Shown here: in pieces, positions 7,601 through 15,744 of the stretch
Layout of the letters: each line of letters begins with the position of its first letter
Numbering within the stretch: the first letter of the stretch is position 1
NCBI GenBank assembly: GCA_947176235.1
Contig: CAMWPM010000018.1
Coordinates: forward strand, 1-39,535
From: an uncultured Bacteroidales bacterium
GTDB taxonomy: Bacteria; Bacteroidota; Bacteroidia; Bacteroidales; Muribaculaceae
Direction: 5' to 3'
Length of the DNA: 39,535 nt
Notes under the pieces: generated by a model
Seen by the model: only the letters and a program-made list of their open reading frames with translations
Told to the model about the DNA's origin: nothing
The model's database searches: none
Translations under genes and position numbers: made by a program

Positions 7601-9163
7601 TTATTTTTTCCGGCTATAGGTGTAATCAATCTCCGGAGATATGCTGCGGAAATTGGGCATGCACATACCTGTCACCGCACCGATAAAGGTGGGATCGGAA
7701 ATATAGAATGTCCTGCCTCCCGCCTTGTAGCTGTCGCCCGGCACTCCGTCGTCGAGACTGACTGCCGCACTCTCATGCCCGGGATAAGCCAAAAGCTGTG
7801 ACTCCAGACCGAGAACATTCCAAAGAAGATAAGTGTAGAACACCACACGATCCTCGCAGTCACACTTGTCATAGAAAAGCACTTCCTCGAAGAAGTAGGG
7901 TTTCTCAAATCCATGGTACTCGTCGTCCGTAGCATACTCGAATCCACTCTGTACGAGCGCGAGAAGCTTGTCGGCAGATTCGCGGTCGCCCTTCTCCCCT
8001 ATCTGGCGGCGCAGCTGCTCCACGACATCGGAACGTACTTCGGGATCTACCGTAGAAAGTGCGTAATCCGCCAAGGGCATCTGCGGATAGTGATGGAGGA
8101 GGGGGAAAATGTTGGCATTCACTTCACCGCTCAGTGTGATTCCGTCGTGTGCGACTTCGTAGTGATGAGGCTTGTAAGGGAGCGTGAGGGGTGAGAGCCG
8201 GAGGTCGAGCGGACGTCCGGCATCGAGGGTTGACGGGATGTCGCAGGTAGCTATGCGATTACCGTTTAGATCGGGGTTGGAGGGTCCGGTGAAAATGTAG
8301 TAACGGCGATCGTTAAGATTCATGTAGCGTCTGCCGTAGATCTTCTGGTCGAAGGGGATTAGAAGAATCGGCGCGCCCGATGTGAGGCGGGCAATACGAA
8401 CGTCGAAGCCGAGATTAGCCATGATGTAGTGGACGAGGGAGAGGCGCGAGCTCTCGTCGACGCCGGCAAACATCTTCTCCACCCACTCGCTCACGAGGTC
8501 GTAGGTGAGATAGTCGTTGAGACCGAGACGGTCGGCTGAGCGATGGAGTCCGTTGACGACATCGCGGATGGATTTGTCGGAAGCAAGTTCACGCCACTGC
8601 GCCGCAAAATCACGTTCGTCGGATAGCGAGCGCCTGATAGAGAATGAAGCCTGAGGCACCATCACCTCCATTCCGCGATACTCAATCATCGTCTGCGACG
8701 GCTCCTGCGACTTCACCGGAGAAGGAGTGACGGGAGCCTTGTCGGGGACGGGGACATTGACCGTTGGGACACCGACAGAGGGGAAACCATCGTCAGGACG
8801 CTTTACGTCGGGAGCGATTTTCTTCTGCGGGGGAGTGGCGGGCTTCACGGCGTCGGCATCCGGCTTGACAGGCTCAGGCTGCGGAATGGTGACAGGCTGT
8901 GCCTTCGGAGTCGTGGATGCATCGAAGAGCGGCTGCACCTTTGGCTTCGGCTCGGTGCTTTTCTCCGCACCTTTGAAGCTCTCGTACTCCACCCAGACGC
9001 CTTCAAGGAAAGATGCATAGTTGGAGAGGACGTCGGAGCGGAAATCATCGTAGCGCTTGAGCAGCTCCGCCCGGAAGTCCTCGAATGACTGACCGTTGGT
9101 CTGCCCCCAAGCAGGGAGCAGACCGGCGGCAGCCAATGATATTGTGACTAATAATTTTCGCAT
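7601..9163 (-). CDS. Secreted transglutaminase-like cysteine protease-fold protein
   Basis: 520 residues with a signal peptide (MRKLLVTISLAAAGLLPAWG). A coiled N-terminal part (about 25-65) is followed by a Pro/Lys-rich linker (about 66-155) and a large domain. Near the C-terminus, C434-D-C436-E-D-R begins a helix and is followed by His463 in YPGHESAAV and Asp490 in ISDPTF, the order and spacing of a transglutaminase-like Cys-His-Asp triad. It is the last gene of the caspase operon, 23 bases after the preceding one, with a likely terminator 40 bases downstream. A periplasmic peptidase or crosslinking role is inferred. Which of Cys434 and Cys436 is the nucleophile is not certain; the Cys-Glu-Asp context favours Cys436. 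Confidence 0.72.
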   Translation of the reverse strand: MRKLLVTISLAAAGLLPAWGQTNGQSFEDFRAELLKRYDDFRSDVLSNYASFLEGVWVEYESFKGAEKSTEPKPKVQPLFDASTTPKAQPVTIPQPEPVKPDADAVKPATPPQKKIAPDVKRPDDGFPSVGVPTVNVPVPDKAPVTPSPVKSQEPSQTMIEYRGMEVMVPQASFSIRRSLSDERDFAAQWRELASDKSIRDVVNGLHRSADRLGLNDYLTYDLVSEWVEKMFAGVDESSRLSLVHYIMANLGFDVRIARLTSGAPILLIPFDQKIYGRRYMNLNDRRYYIFTGPSNPDLNGNRIATCDIPSTLDAGRPLDLRLSPLTLPYKPHHYEVAHDGITLSGEVNANIFPLLHHYPQMPLADYALSTVDPEVRSDVVEQLRRQIGEKGDRESADKLLALVQSGFEYATDDEYHGFEKPYFFEEVLFYDKCDCEDRVVFYTYLLWNVLGLESQLLAYPGHESAAVSLDDGVPGDSYKAGGRTFYISDPTFIGAVTGMCMPNFRSISPEIDYTYSRKK

Positions 9164-9186
9164 CGAGCGATTATGAGTTACCGGAA

Positions 9187-9828
9187 TTATTCGCGGTCAA
9201 GGCCACCACGAACGAAATCGGAGATCTTATTGGCGAAATCCTGAGCAAGTTCGGTCTCCTTAGCGGCGTTCTCGAGAGCGCGCATACGAGCCTTGACAGC
9301 TGAGTTTTCATCGACGATGAAGAACGACTGCATTTCGTAATTGCCGTCGGGGAGCTGACGAATGATGGTGAAGCTCTCGGTCATCTCATTCTTGATCTCC
9401 TTCTCGACCAGACGCTCATAAGCAGCGTAGAAGTGGTCGAACTCAGCGGCATTGTCGGTGCCGTTGGCGCCCATGTCGCTTACCACGCGACCCTTGAGGG
9501 TGCTTCCAGCCTGCTGACCATAGACAGTGGTGGCATTGTTGATAGCCATCTGATGACCGATGTTCTTTGACTTGAAGTTGTCGGCGGTGCCTACCACTTC
9601 GTAGCCGTTATCGTCGAGAGCTTCGAGCTTATCATAGTGTTTGAGAAGAGCTACGTCGATGGTGCGGGAGGAACCGAAGAGCTGCCATCCGCCCTTTTCG
9701 AGTTCTTTCTTCTTAGCCTTGTACTCTTTCTTGAGAGCTTTCTGGAGTGTCTTGTTCTTGTCGGCTGCATAACCTACCTGAGGAATGATGAGACCGAGGA
9801 CCATAAGAAAAGCGATAATCTTTTTCAT
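9187..9828 (-). CDS. Exported LPP20-like protein of unknown function
   Basis: 213 residues with a signal peptide (MKKIIAFLMVLGLIIPQVGYA), then a very Lys-rich segment (about 23-50) and a compact alpha/beta domain. I do not recognise it firmly. The pattern of an N-terminal helix, HQMAINNATTVYGQQAGSTLKGRV, and a C-terminal helix (AVKARMRALENAAKETELAQDFANKI) recalls the LPP20/FlgT-like fold found in exported proteins, in which a conserved Ala-rich helix packs on a sheet. It sits 29 bases after the DUF4384 gene and 23 bases before the transglutaminase-like gene, so it should belong to the same operon and compartment. Confidence 0.6.
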   Translation of the reverse strand: MKKIIAFLMVLGLIIPQVGYAADKNKTLQKALKKEYKAKKKELEKGGWQLFGSSRTIDVALLKHYDKLEALDDNGYEVVGTADNFKSKNIGHQMAINNATTVYGQQAGSTLKGRVVSDMGANGTDNAAEFDHFYAAYERLVEKEIKNEMTESFTIIRQLPDGNYEMQSFFIVDENSAVKARMRALENAAKETELAQDFANKISDFVRGGLDRE

Positions 9829-9857
9829 AGTTTTGAAAATTTTAATGAGTGATTGGT

Positions 9858-10757
9858 TTATTTTTCAGAAATGTCAATGTTGGTGAGACGGACGTTCATA
9901 CGATCGTCGTTGAGGCGAGCTTTCTGAAGCCATTTCGAGAAGTCCTCGTAGGAGAGGGAGCGGGGAGCGCCTTCCGACGTGAACTGATCGACAGGACGGT
10001 CGAAGCGGTTGGGAGAAAAGATCACGTAGATTCGGTTGCGTTCAACAGGCATATCGGTGTAAAGCGTCATCTCGTCGACGGTGCCGTGGGCGCGATCGCC
10101 GCTGGGAGCATGGAAAAACGTGTAGTTACGGTCGTGCTTGACGCTGACTGCGCCTTCGTTGAAATCCATGTAGGGCAAGAGTCGGTAGACGCGACGGTCG
10201 GCACCCAGAAGATAGACAACGACATATCCGTCGACCGGCGCGCGGAAGGAGAGCATCATATCGTCGCCGGAGCGGAAATGAGTGTCGGCATGACGTTCGT
10301 CGGTGCCGTTGCGGAGCACCTTGGAGTCAAACTCCACGGCACGGTTGGACACCGGACGCGCCTTACCCCACACCTTGCACCTGACAATGAGGCTGCCGTC
10401 GGGACCGGGGGGGAGAAATTCATATTCCGGTTCACGGGTGTTGGCGATCCACTCTCCTTTTACCTCACTGACGTTGAGGGCATCGAAAAATGTGGACTCA
10501 GAGCCTCCGGTAAGTGTCTCCTGCTGCATTATGCTCTGGGAGACAACAGTGCCAAATTCGCGCGCGAGAGCTTCGGCGATGGCACCCTGAAGAGCGGCTT
10601 CCTTGCACTGCTGCGGAGAATGGTGATCATCGCCGTAGAACGTATATTCACCGGAGATGTTGCGCACCCCTCCCCCATCAGCCCACACACTGACCGTGGA
10701 GGCAACGATGAGCATCAGGCAAAGGAGGGCACTGCGGGAGATGAAAGAGCGGATCAT
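9858..10757 (-). CDS. Exported DUF4384-domain protein
   Basis: 299 residues with an N-terminal signal (MIRSFISRSALLCLMLIVASTVSVWA). Residues about 35-130 contain CKEAALQGAIAEALAREFG, a FlgT/LPP20-like helix. Residues about 160-200 (FRSGDDMMLSFRAPVDGYVVVYLLGADRRVYRLLPY) match the DUF4384 pattern: a charged GD turn, then a Gly-Tyr strand, then a strand ending in Leu-Pro. In other bacteria DUF4384 is often fused to or next to caspase/peptidase C14 and FecR-like or CHASE2 proteins (from memory). Here the start lies one base beyond the caspase stop, so translation is probably coupled. It may be a sensor or adaptor domain in the periplasm; no catalytic residues are evident. Confidence 0.75.
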   Translation of the reverse strand: MIRSFISRSALLCLMLIVASTVSVWADGGGVRNISGEYTFYGDDHHSPQQCKEAALQGAIAEALAREFGTVVSQSIMQQETLTGGSESTFFDALNVSEVKGEWIANTREPEYEFLPPGPDGSLIVRCKVWGKARPVSNRAVEFDSKVLRNGTDERHADTHFRSGDDMMLSFRAPVDGYVVVYLLGADRRVYRLLPYMDFNEGAVSVKHDRNYTFFHAPSGDRAHGTVDEMTLYTDMPVERNRIYVIFSPNRFDRPVDQFTSEGAPRSLSYEDFSKWLQKARLNDDRMNVRLTNIDISEK

Positions 10758-10758
10758 G

Positions 10759-13362
10759 TCACTGATTCATTTTCTTCGACTTCCATAGATCGGTCATACG
10801 CCCGGAGGTGGTGACAGTGGGAGTCTGGGGTTTGTTGTTGATGAATGTCGAGCGGTTCTTCACCTCGCCGATCACATAGTCAGATAGATCCTTGAGGGTG
10901 ACATCACCCTTGGATGACTGAAGCTTGTGGAGGACAAAATAAGTGAACATACCGTGATTCTTCTCGGCGTAGGGAAGAGCGGTCTCCTTGTCGGATGTGG
11001 CGCTGAACACGAACATGTTGCCCTTGGGGGCAGCCTGCTTGGGCTTGACAGCAACCGCACGGGCATCGGCAAGCATGTTGCCGGAGCGCTCAGCACCGCT
11101 GAAACATGCATCGATGAACACCATCACGGACTTTGCATCAAGATCGCCCAGTTCCTTGTAGAGACGGTTCATGCCGTAGCACGTCTCGGGAAGGCGGGGA
11201 TCAGCATCGACGGGCATCAAGTAGGCGTCCATGGTAGCCTCGTCGGGCATACCGTGACCGGCGTAGTAGACGATGACATCAGCTTCTCCACCAAGCACGT
11301 CGACCTTTCGCTTTAGGTCAGTTATGGCACTGAAGAGATTGCCGAGGGAAGCGTTGATGACAAGGTTGACATTTTCGGCAGGCAGACCGAGGGTCTTTCG
11401 GCAATATTCGGCAAACGTCGTACCGTCGTTGATAGCGGCGGGGACTTTGACAGCCTTGTTGTAGTCTTCGTTGGCGATGACGAGAGCGAGAGTATTGCGA
11501 TTGACTTTCTTGGCGAGGGGGATATTCTCGTCGACATCCGACTTGCGGGTGATCGTATAGGTGCCGGATGCCTGCGAAGCTGAAGCATCGGGCTTCTGAG
11601 TGGCAAGGATGCCGGCGAAATCGATGTTGATGTCGGGGGCACCGGAGTAGGTGGCGGCGCGGGAGTTGTCGTAGGCGTAGGTCTTGCCAGTGGGGGTGAC
11701 AAAAGTGATTGATGCAATCTTCACGCTATTGTCGTCGATGAAATAGGTGGGATTGCGGAAAGTCACGTTAGAGAAAGTCTGCTTGAACTGCTCCGCCTCA
11801 CGATCCTTGAGGGGAACGTGGAGATAGACAGGTCCGTAGGAAGTCTCGACCATGAACGTCTCGTTGGTGGCATCGTATGGTGCAAGCTTGATGTCGGTGA
11901 GACGGAGCTTGTTGCCATACTCGTCGAGGTAGTTCTTGCCGGCTTCGGATAGTAAGCGCTGGTACTCAGCCTGAATTGACTTGTCGTTGACACGACGCTG
12001 ATATTCGTCCATTGGCTCGAACTCACCCTTAGCCGACCATTTTTTCAGGCGGTCGACCACGTATTCGGCTCCATACTCGGAGAAGAGGGGGACATCGACG
12101 CGGGCGAGATCGCCGGAATTATAGTCGAAGTTACGGGCACCGTTGTCGCTGTAGCTTACGGATGTGGGCATAAACACCTCAGCAATGGGATCGATGCCGA
12201 GGGCTGTGAGACGCTCGTTGATACGCATATAGTCATCCTTCTGTTCGAGACAGAGATAGCTGACGCCAAGTGCCTTGAGATACTTTTCGGACATAGGGTC
12301 GGAAGCCACGACCTCCTCAAGCTTCTGGGCAGCGGCTCCAAAATAGCTCTTAGCCTGACGGCGGCTCTTCTTGGATGCCTTCTCGTCCTTCTCCATCACC
12401 GCATCGTTGAAATGGCTTACGGCGATGTTGAAGTAGCATAGCCCGATATGCTTGGCGTTGGAGAGCTTGCCGGGGGATACTTCGTCGAGCTGATTGTAGA
12501 GTGTCAGCGCTTCACTGTAGTTGCCGGCATCCTCCCAGAGTTGCCCCTGGACATTGAGAAGCTGCTCGCTGGTGGGATCGGCTTTCAATGCCGCCGTGAG
12601 AAATTCCTGAAGACTTTCGGCTCGTCCGCCGTCGATACAAAGCTGCATACCGATGAGGGGGAGCTGCTTGTTGTCGGGGTAGAACGGGAGTCCGGTCTTG
12701 AGTGTGGAAATGCCGAGATCGTAGTTGCCGGAATTGAGACAAGCCTGCCCCATAAAGGTGTAGACAAGCTCTCGCTTCGAGGTGTCGCCGGTAGAAAAAT
12801 AGACCTTGAAATACTTGATGGCACGTTCAAAATCCTGAACGTTATAGGCTCCGGAAGCCGCAATGTAGGCAAGAACGGGCTGCATGGCAGGGTCATTTTT
12901 CCACACTTCGTCCTTAAACTCATCCATAAGCTGGACGTCGAGATAAGCCTGCGCATATTCCGTCAGCCTGGGACCGTCGTTTTTCGACGAATAGTAGAAT
13001 GCTCCCCGAAAGAGATCGCGGTCGATCTCACGAAGCATCTCCTTACACTGATTCCAACCGCGTGACTGGGGTTCCTGCACGGCAATTGCCTCAATGACAT
13101 CGCGGTAAGCCGTCATAACCTGCGGGAAGATAGAATCGTCCTCCACGCCGTCAAACTTCATGAAGGTGATCTTCTTAAAGTTGTCGGATGCGCGGTGAAG
13201 AATCGAATCGGGTGTGATGACAACGGTGTCGGTTCCGGCATCGGCGGACGTGGCTGAAGAAACGACATCGTCATCAGCCGCACGGAAAAGGACATTTGCC
13301 GGGATAGCCCCCGCAACTGTCAGGGTCAAGATTGCAGTAATTACTAAAAACAGTTTTTTCAT
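10759..13362 (-). CDS. Secreted TPR-containing caspase-like (peptidase C14) protein
   Basis: 867 residues with a signal peptide (MKKLFLVITAILTLTVAGA). Residues about 100-390 are TPR-like helical repeats. Residues about 440-580 are a beta-rich module that is also present in the neighbouring propeller protein. Residues about 620-850 are a caspase p20/p10-like domain, with VIVYYAGHG placing catalytic His703 and VFIDACFSG placing catalytic Cys753; both are intact. Expected specificity is after Arg/Lys or Asp; the S1 pocket cannot be assigned by eye. Most bacterial caspase homologues are cytoplasmic, so the signal peptide is notable. It is followed immediately by the DUF4384 gene. The 82-base gap to the propeller gene shows no terminator, so the two may be cotranscribed. 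Confidence 0.88.
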   Translation of the reverse strand: MKKLFLVITAILTLTVAGAIPANVLFRAADDDVVSSATSADAGTDTVVITPDSILHRASDNFKKITFMKFDGVEDDSIFPQVMTAYRDVIEAIAVQEPQSRGWNQCKEMLREIDRDLFRGAFYYSSKNDGPRLTEYAQAYLDVQLMDEFKDEVWKNDPAMQPVLAYIAASGAYNVQDFERAIKYFKVYFSTGDTSKRELVYTFMGQACLNSGNYDLGISTLKTGLPFYPDNKQLPLIGMQLCIDGGRAESLQEFLTAALKADPTSEQLLNVQGQLWEDAGNYSEALTLYNQLDEVSPGKLSNAKHIGLCYFNIAVSHFNDAVMEKDEKASKKSRRQAKSYFGAAAQKLEEVVASDPMSEKYLKALGVSYLCLEQKDDYMRINERLTALGIDPIAEVFMPTSVSYSDNGARNFDYNSGDLARVDVPLFSEYGAEYVVDRLKKWSAKGEFEPMDEYQRRVNDKSIQAEYQRLLSEAGKNYLDEYGNKLRLTDIKLAPYDATNETFMVETSYGPVYLHVPLKDREAEQFKQTFSNVTFRNPTYFIDDNSVKIASITFVTPTGKTYAYDNSRAATYSGAPDINIDFAGILATQKPDASASQASGTYTITRKSDVDENIPLAKKVNRNTLALVIANEDYNKAVKVPAAINDGTTFAEYCRKTLGLPAENVNLVINASLGNLFSAITDLKRKVDVLGGEADVIVYYAGHGMPDEATMDAYLMPVDADPRLPETCYGMNRLYKELGDLDAKSVMVFIDACFSGAERSGNMLADARAVAVKPKQAAPKGNMFVFSATSDKETALPYAEKNHGMFTYFVLHKLQSSKGDVTLKDLSDYVIGEVKNRSTFINNKPQTPTVTTSGRMTDLWKSKKMNQ

Positions 13363-13444
13363 TGAGGAATGTTACTCCAAAAAGAATTTTATTAATTAAG
13401 AGAGAGATAAAAGTTATAATTCAAATAAAATCAGTCAGAGAGAA

Positions 13445-15562
13445 TCAAAACGCGTCGACAAAGACGAAATCGGCAGAGATACGGCGGTTGGCAGAGCCCT
13501 TCTCTTCGGAAACGGCGATGTCGTAACGATAGGTGCGGCTCATCTGTTCGAGAGCGGGGATGTTGTGTTCAAGATAATCCTTCACACTGAATGCGCGAAG
13601 GAATGCAAGCTCCTCATTCTCGGCTATGCGCTGACCCTTATTCATTGTGATGGTGGTCATCTGACCGTTATTGTAGTAAGGGAGCGCGTCGATGTCGCCA
13701 AACGAACCGTCGTAGATAAGGCGGCTGACAATGGGAGTAGCGTCGGCTGTGCCGGAGATGTTGACGCGAAGTTTCTTTCCTTCCTTGATGTACTGGGCGA
13801 AGTCGCCTTCGAAAGCCTGCTTGACGAGATTGAGCATGGCGCTCGCAGCATTGGATTCCGTGACGTGGTATTTGCCGGGGCGGAAGTCCTCGGTAGCAGA
13901 AAATTCAGGATCGACGTCGTAGGTGACGGTGACGTGATAGTTAAGGATGCGCTCGCCATTGGCATCGAAATCAGGCTCGATGCGGGAGTCGACAGTGATC
14001 TGGGTGTTATCGGTAAGGAGATTTTCGGTCTTAGCCTGCTTCATGATCTCGTCACGGAGTTCCTGGAGACGGATCTCCTCCATCTGTTGCTGCTGGATGA
14101 ATTCGATGGAAACGACATTGTCGGCATCTGCCATGAAGTTCAGCGGGGTGCGGTCGATGTTATCGTAGACGTAGGTCTTGCCATTGGCGGAGTTGAACAC
14201 CTCGGCATAGACAAGCTCAAAATTGTCGTCAGCCATCACGCCATACTTGGAGTTGCGGAACTCAAGGGTGGAAGCATCGGAGAATCCGGAAACGTCGGAT
14301 TCGGGAACGGGGAGGAAAATCGAGGGCATGTTGTCGAAATCCACGGCGAGGACTCCATTTGCGCGGTCATAGTTGCCGAGGGTGACGGCAGCCATGCTTG
14401 TGAGATCAGGAGCAAAGCGTGTGGAAGCCTCTTCCTCAAATACACGGCGCATGTGAAGACGGGATTCATCGTTGACACGGGCATTGTACTCCTCGATGGT
14501 CTCGCCGGGCATCATCTTCATCCAGTCGTTCATTCGGCTGTTCACCTCATCGTTGACGAGTTTGCCGTAGTTGGGCTTGAGATAGAGGAGACGGCGTCCG
14601 CGGAGTCCGGCTGCGGAGGTGAACACCAGAATGAAGTCACCACTATTATCGGGAACAAACATTGCCTCCCTACCCATACCGCCTTCAATCGTCACTTCAT
14701 GACGGTCGGCAGGCGAAAGAAGGTTAATAATGGTGATCTTTTCGGGAGATTCAAGGACTGCGGCGTATTTGCCATCCTCGTTGATCGATACAGAGAGGGC
14801 GTCACCGAGGTCCTCAAGAGTCTGGACCGGAAGGAAAGTACGGGTGTCATAAGCGGTGAGAATGCCGTCGTCAGTCACCACATAGAAACGAGAGCAATCA
14901 GGGTTGAAGGTGAAATCGTTGACAATCGTTTCGAAATCCCACCCCGCACGCTTCTTCCGCGTCTCAAGGTTGTAGACATCGACCTTTGTGGGTTCAGCTA
15001 CTACGAGGTAGTACATGTTATCGCTTACTTTCAAGCGGTCAGTCTTGTCAAAAGAGATGGGCATGGGGTCGGACACGGGAAGTAGCTTACGGACGTCGAG
15101 GAAATTGACATGATCATCAGTAGCCACCAGTACCTGCATACCGTCAGGAGTGTAGGCAACGGCGCGGGGGTTGCCATATTTCTTGGCGTTATATTTGAGG
15201 AGTTCGTTGTTGACTTCGTGAGCGTCATAGACCACGGCTGCATTTTTACCCTTATTGTCGTACACCGCCATGAAGGAGCCTCCAGCGGGATAAGCCGCTG
15301 CATCGAAGAGAGTGCGGGGGGTGGTGAAGATCGGGGTGAAAGGAAGCGCTCCGACGGTATTCCCGATGATGTTGAACACGGCGGGACCTGACACGATGAA
15401 TGAATCGGGAGCGGACTTAGAGGGGAAAAGGTAATCAGTACGCGTCACGTGGTGGGATGCGGCAGAAGTGTTGTCGTCGTCAGAAGCGGCAACCGCCGAC
15501 AATGCCACACAGCCTGCGAGGAGTGACAGAAGTGTGGATTTCATAAAAAATTTTGTTTCCAT
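13445..15562 (-). CDS. Exported beta-propeller protein with OmpA-like C-terminus
   Basis: I chose the start at 15562 (METKFF) because the further-upstream frame from 15625 overlaps the promoter; 15544 (MKSTLL) is also possible. From 15562 the product is 705 residues. The N-terminus carries LLSLLAGC, which could be a lipobox (Cys18), or a signal peptide ending in AVAAS. Residues about 40-330 read as WD40/YVTN-like propeller blades (AVAYTPDGMQVLVATDD, VSINEDGKYAAVLES). Residues about 350-490 share a module with the caspase protein. Residues about 595-705 look like a degenerate OmpA-like peptidoglycan-binding domain (ISGTADATP, ENEELAFLRAFSVKDYL, SANRRISADF). It looks like an envelope-anchored scaffold. 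Its own promoter is at 15623-15654. Confidence 0.75.
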   Translation of the reverse strand: METKFFMKSTLLSLLAGCVALSAVAASDDDNTSAASHHVTRTDYLFPSKSAPDSFIVSGPAVFNIIGNTVGALPFTPIFTTPRTLFDAAAYPAGGSFMAVYDNKGKNAAVVYDAHEVNNELLKYNAKKYGNPRAVAYTPDGMQVLVATDDHVNFLDVRKLLPVSDPMPISFDKTDRLKVSDNMYYLVVAEPTKVDVYNLETRKKRAGWDFETIVNDFTFNPDCSRFYVVTDDGILTAYDTRTFLPVQTLEDLGDALSVSINEDGKYAAVLESPEKITIINLLSPADRHEVTIEGGMGREAMFVPDNSGDFILVFTSAAGLRGRRLLYLKPNYGKLVNDEVNSRMNDWMKMMPGETIEEYNARVNDESRLHMRRVFEEEASTRFAPDLTSMAAVTLGNYDRANGVLAVDFDNMPSIFLPVPESDVSGFSDASTLEFRNSKYGVMADDNFELVYAEVFNSANGKTYVYDNIDRTPLNFMADADNVVSIEFIQQQQMEEIRLQELRDEIMKQAKTENLLTDNTQITVDSRIEPDFDANGERILNYHVTVTYDVDPEFSATEDFRPGKYHVTESNAASAMLNLVKQAFEGDFAQYIKEGKKLRVNISGTADATPIVSRLIYDGSFGDIDALPYYNNGQMTTITMNKGQRIAENEELAFLRAFSVKDYLEHNIPALEQMSRTYRYDIAVSEEKGSANRRISADFVFVDAF

Positions 15563-15622
15563 TGTGTGCTTAATATTGTGTGCAAGAATGTGTGATTCAA
15601 TAAGATGTAGGGATTTAGGCGA

Positions 15623-15654
15623 CAAAAATAATAAAATTACCCGAAATAATCAAT
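15623..15654 (-). promoter_or_regulatory. Housekeeping promoter of the propeller-caspase operon
   Basis: On the minus strand, TATTTTTG (15630-15623) is a perfect -7 element. ATTG (15654-15651), 20 bases upstream, matches the -33 TTTG at three of four positions. The start site would be near 15616. This argues against translation beginning at 15625. The element lies within and just after the terminator hairpin of the upstream gene. Confidence 0.6.
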
Positions 15655-15670
15655 ATTTCGGGTAATTTTA
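15632..15670 (-). terminator. Terminator of the TPR/kinase-like gene
   Basis: A perfect 17-bp inverted repeat (15632-15648 with 15654-15670) surrounds a five-base loop. On the minus strand it is followed by a T-rich tract (TTATTTTTG). It lies 75 bases past the stop at 15745 and separates that gene from the propeller-caspase operon. Confidence 0.85.
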
Positions 15671-15744
15671 TCGGTAAGTATTTGACCGATCAATAACAAT
15701 CGATCAATCTGAAATATTCAGTCAATAATGATGCCAGGACGACG

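Noticed and set aside
13565-15085. 506-codon open frame on the plus strand
   Set aside because: It lies entirely antisense to the propeller gene, whose signal peptide, domains and promoter are clear; its long His/Val/Asp-rich translation is a shadow of codon bias.
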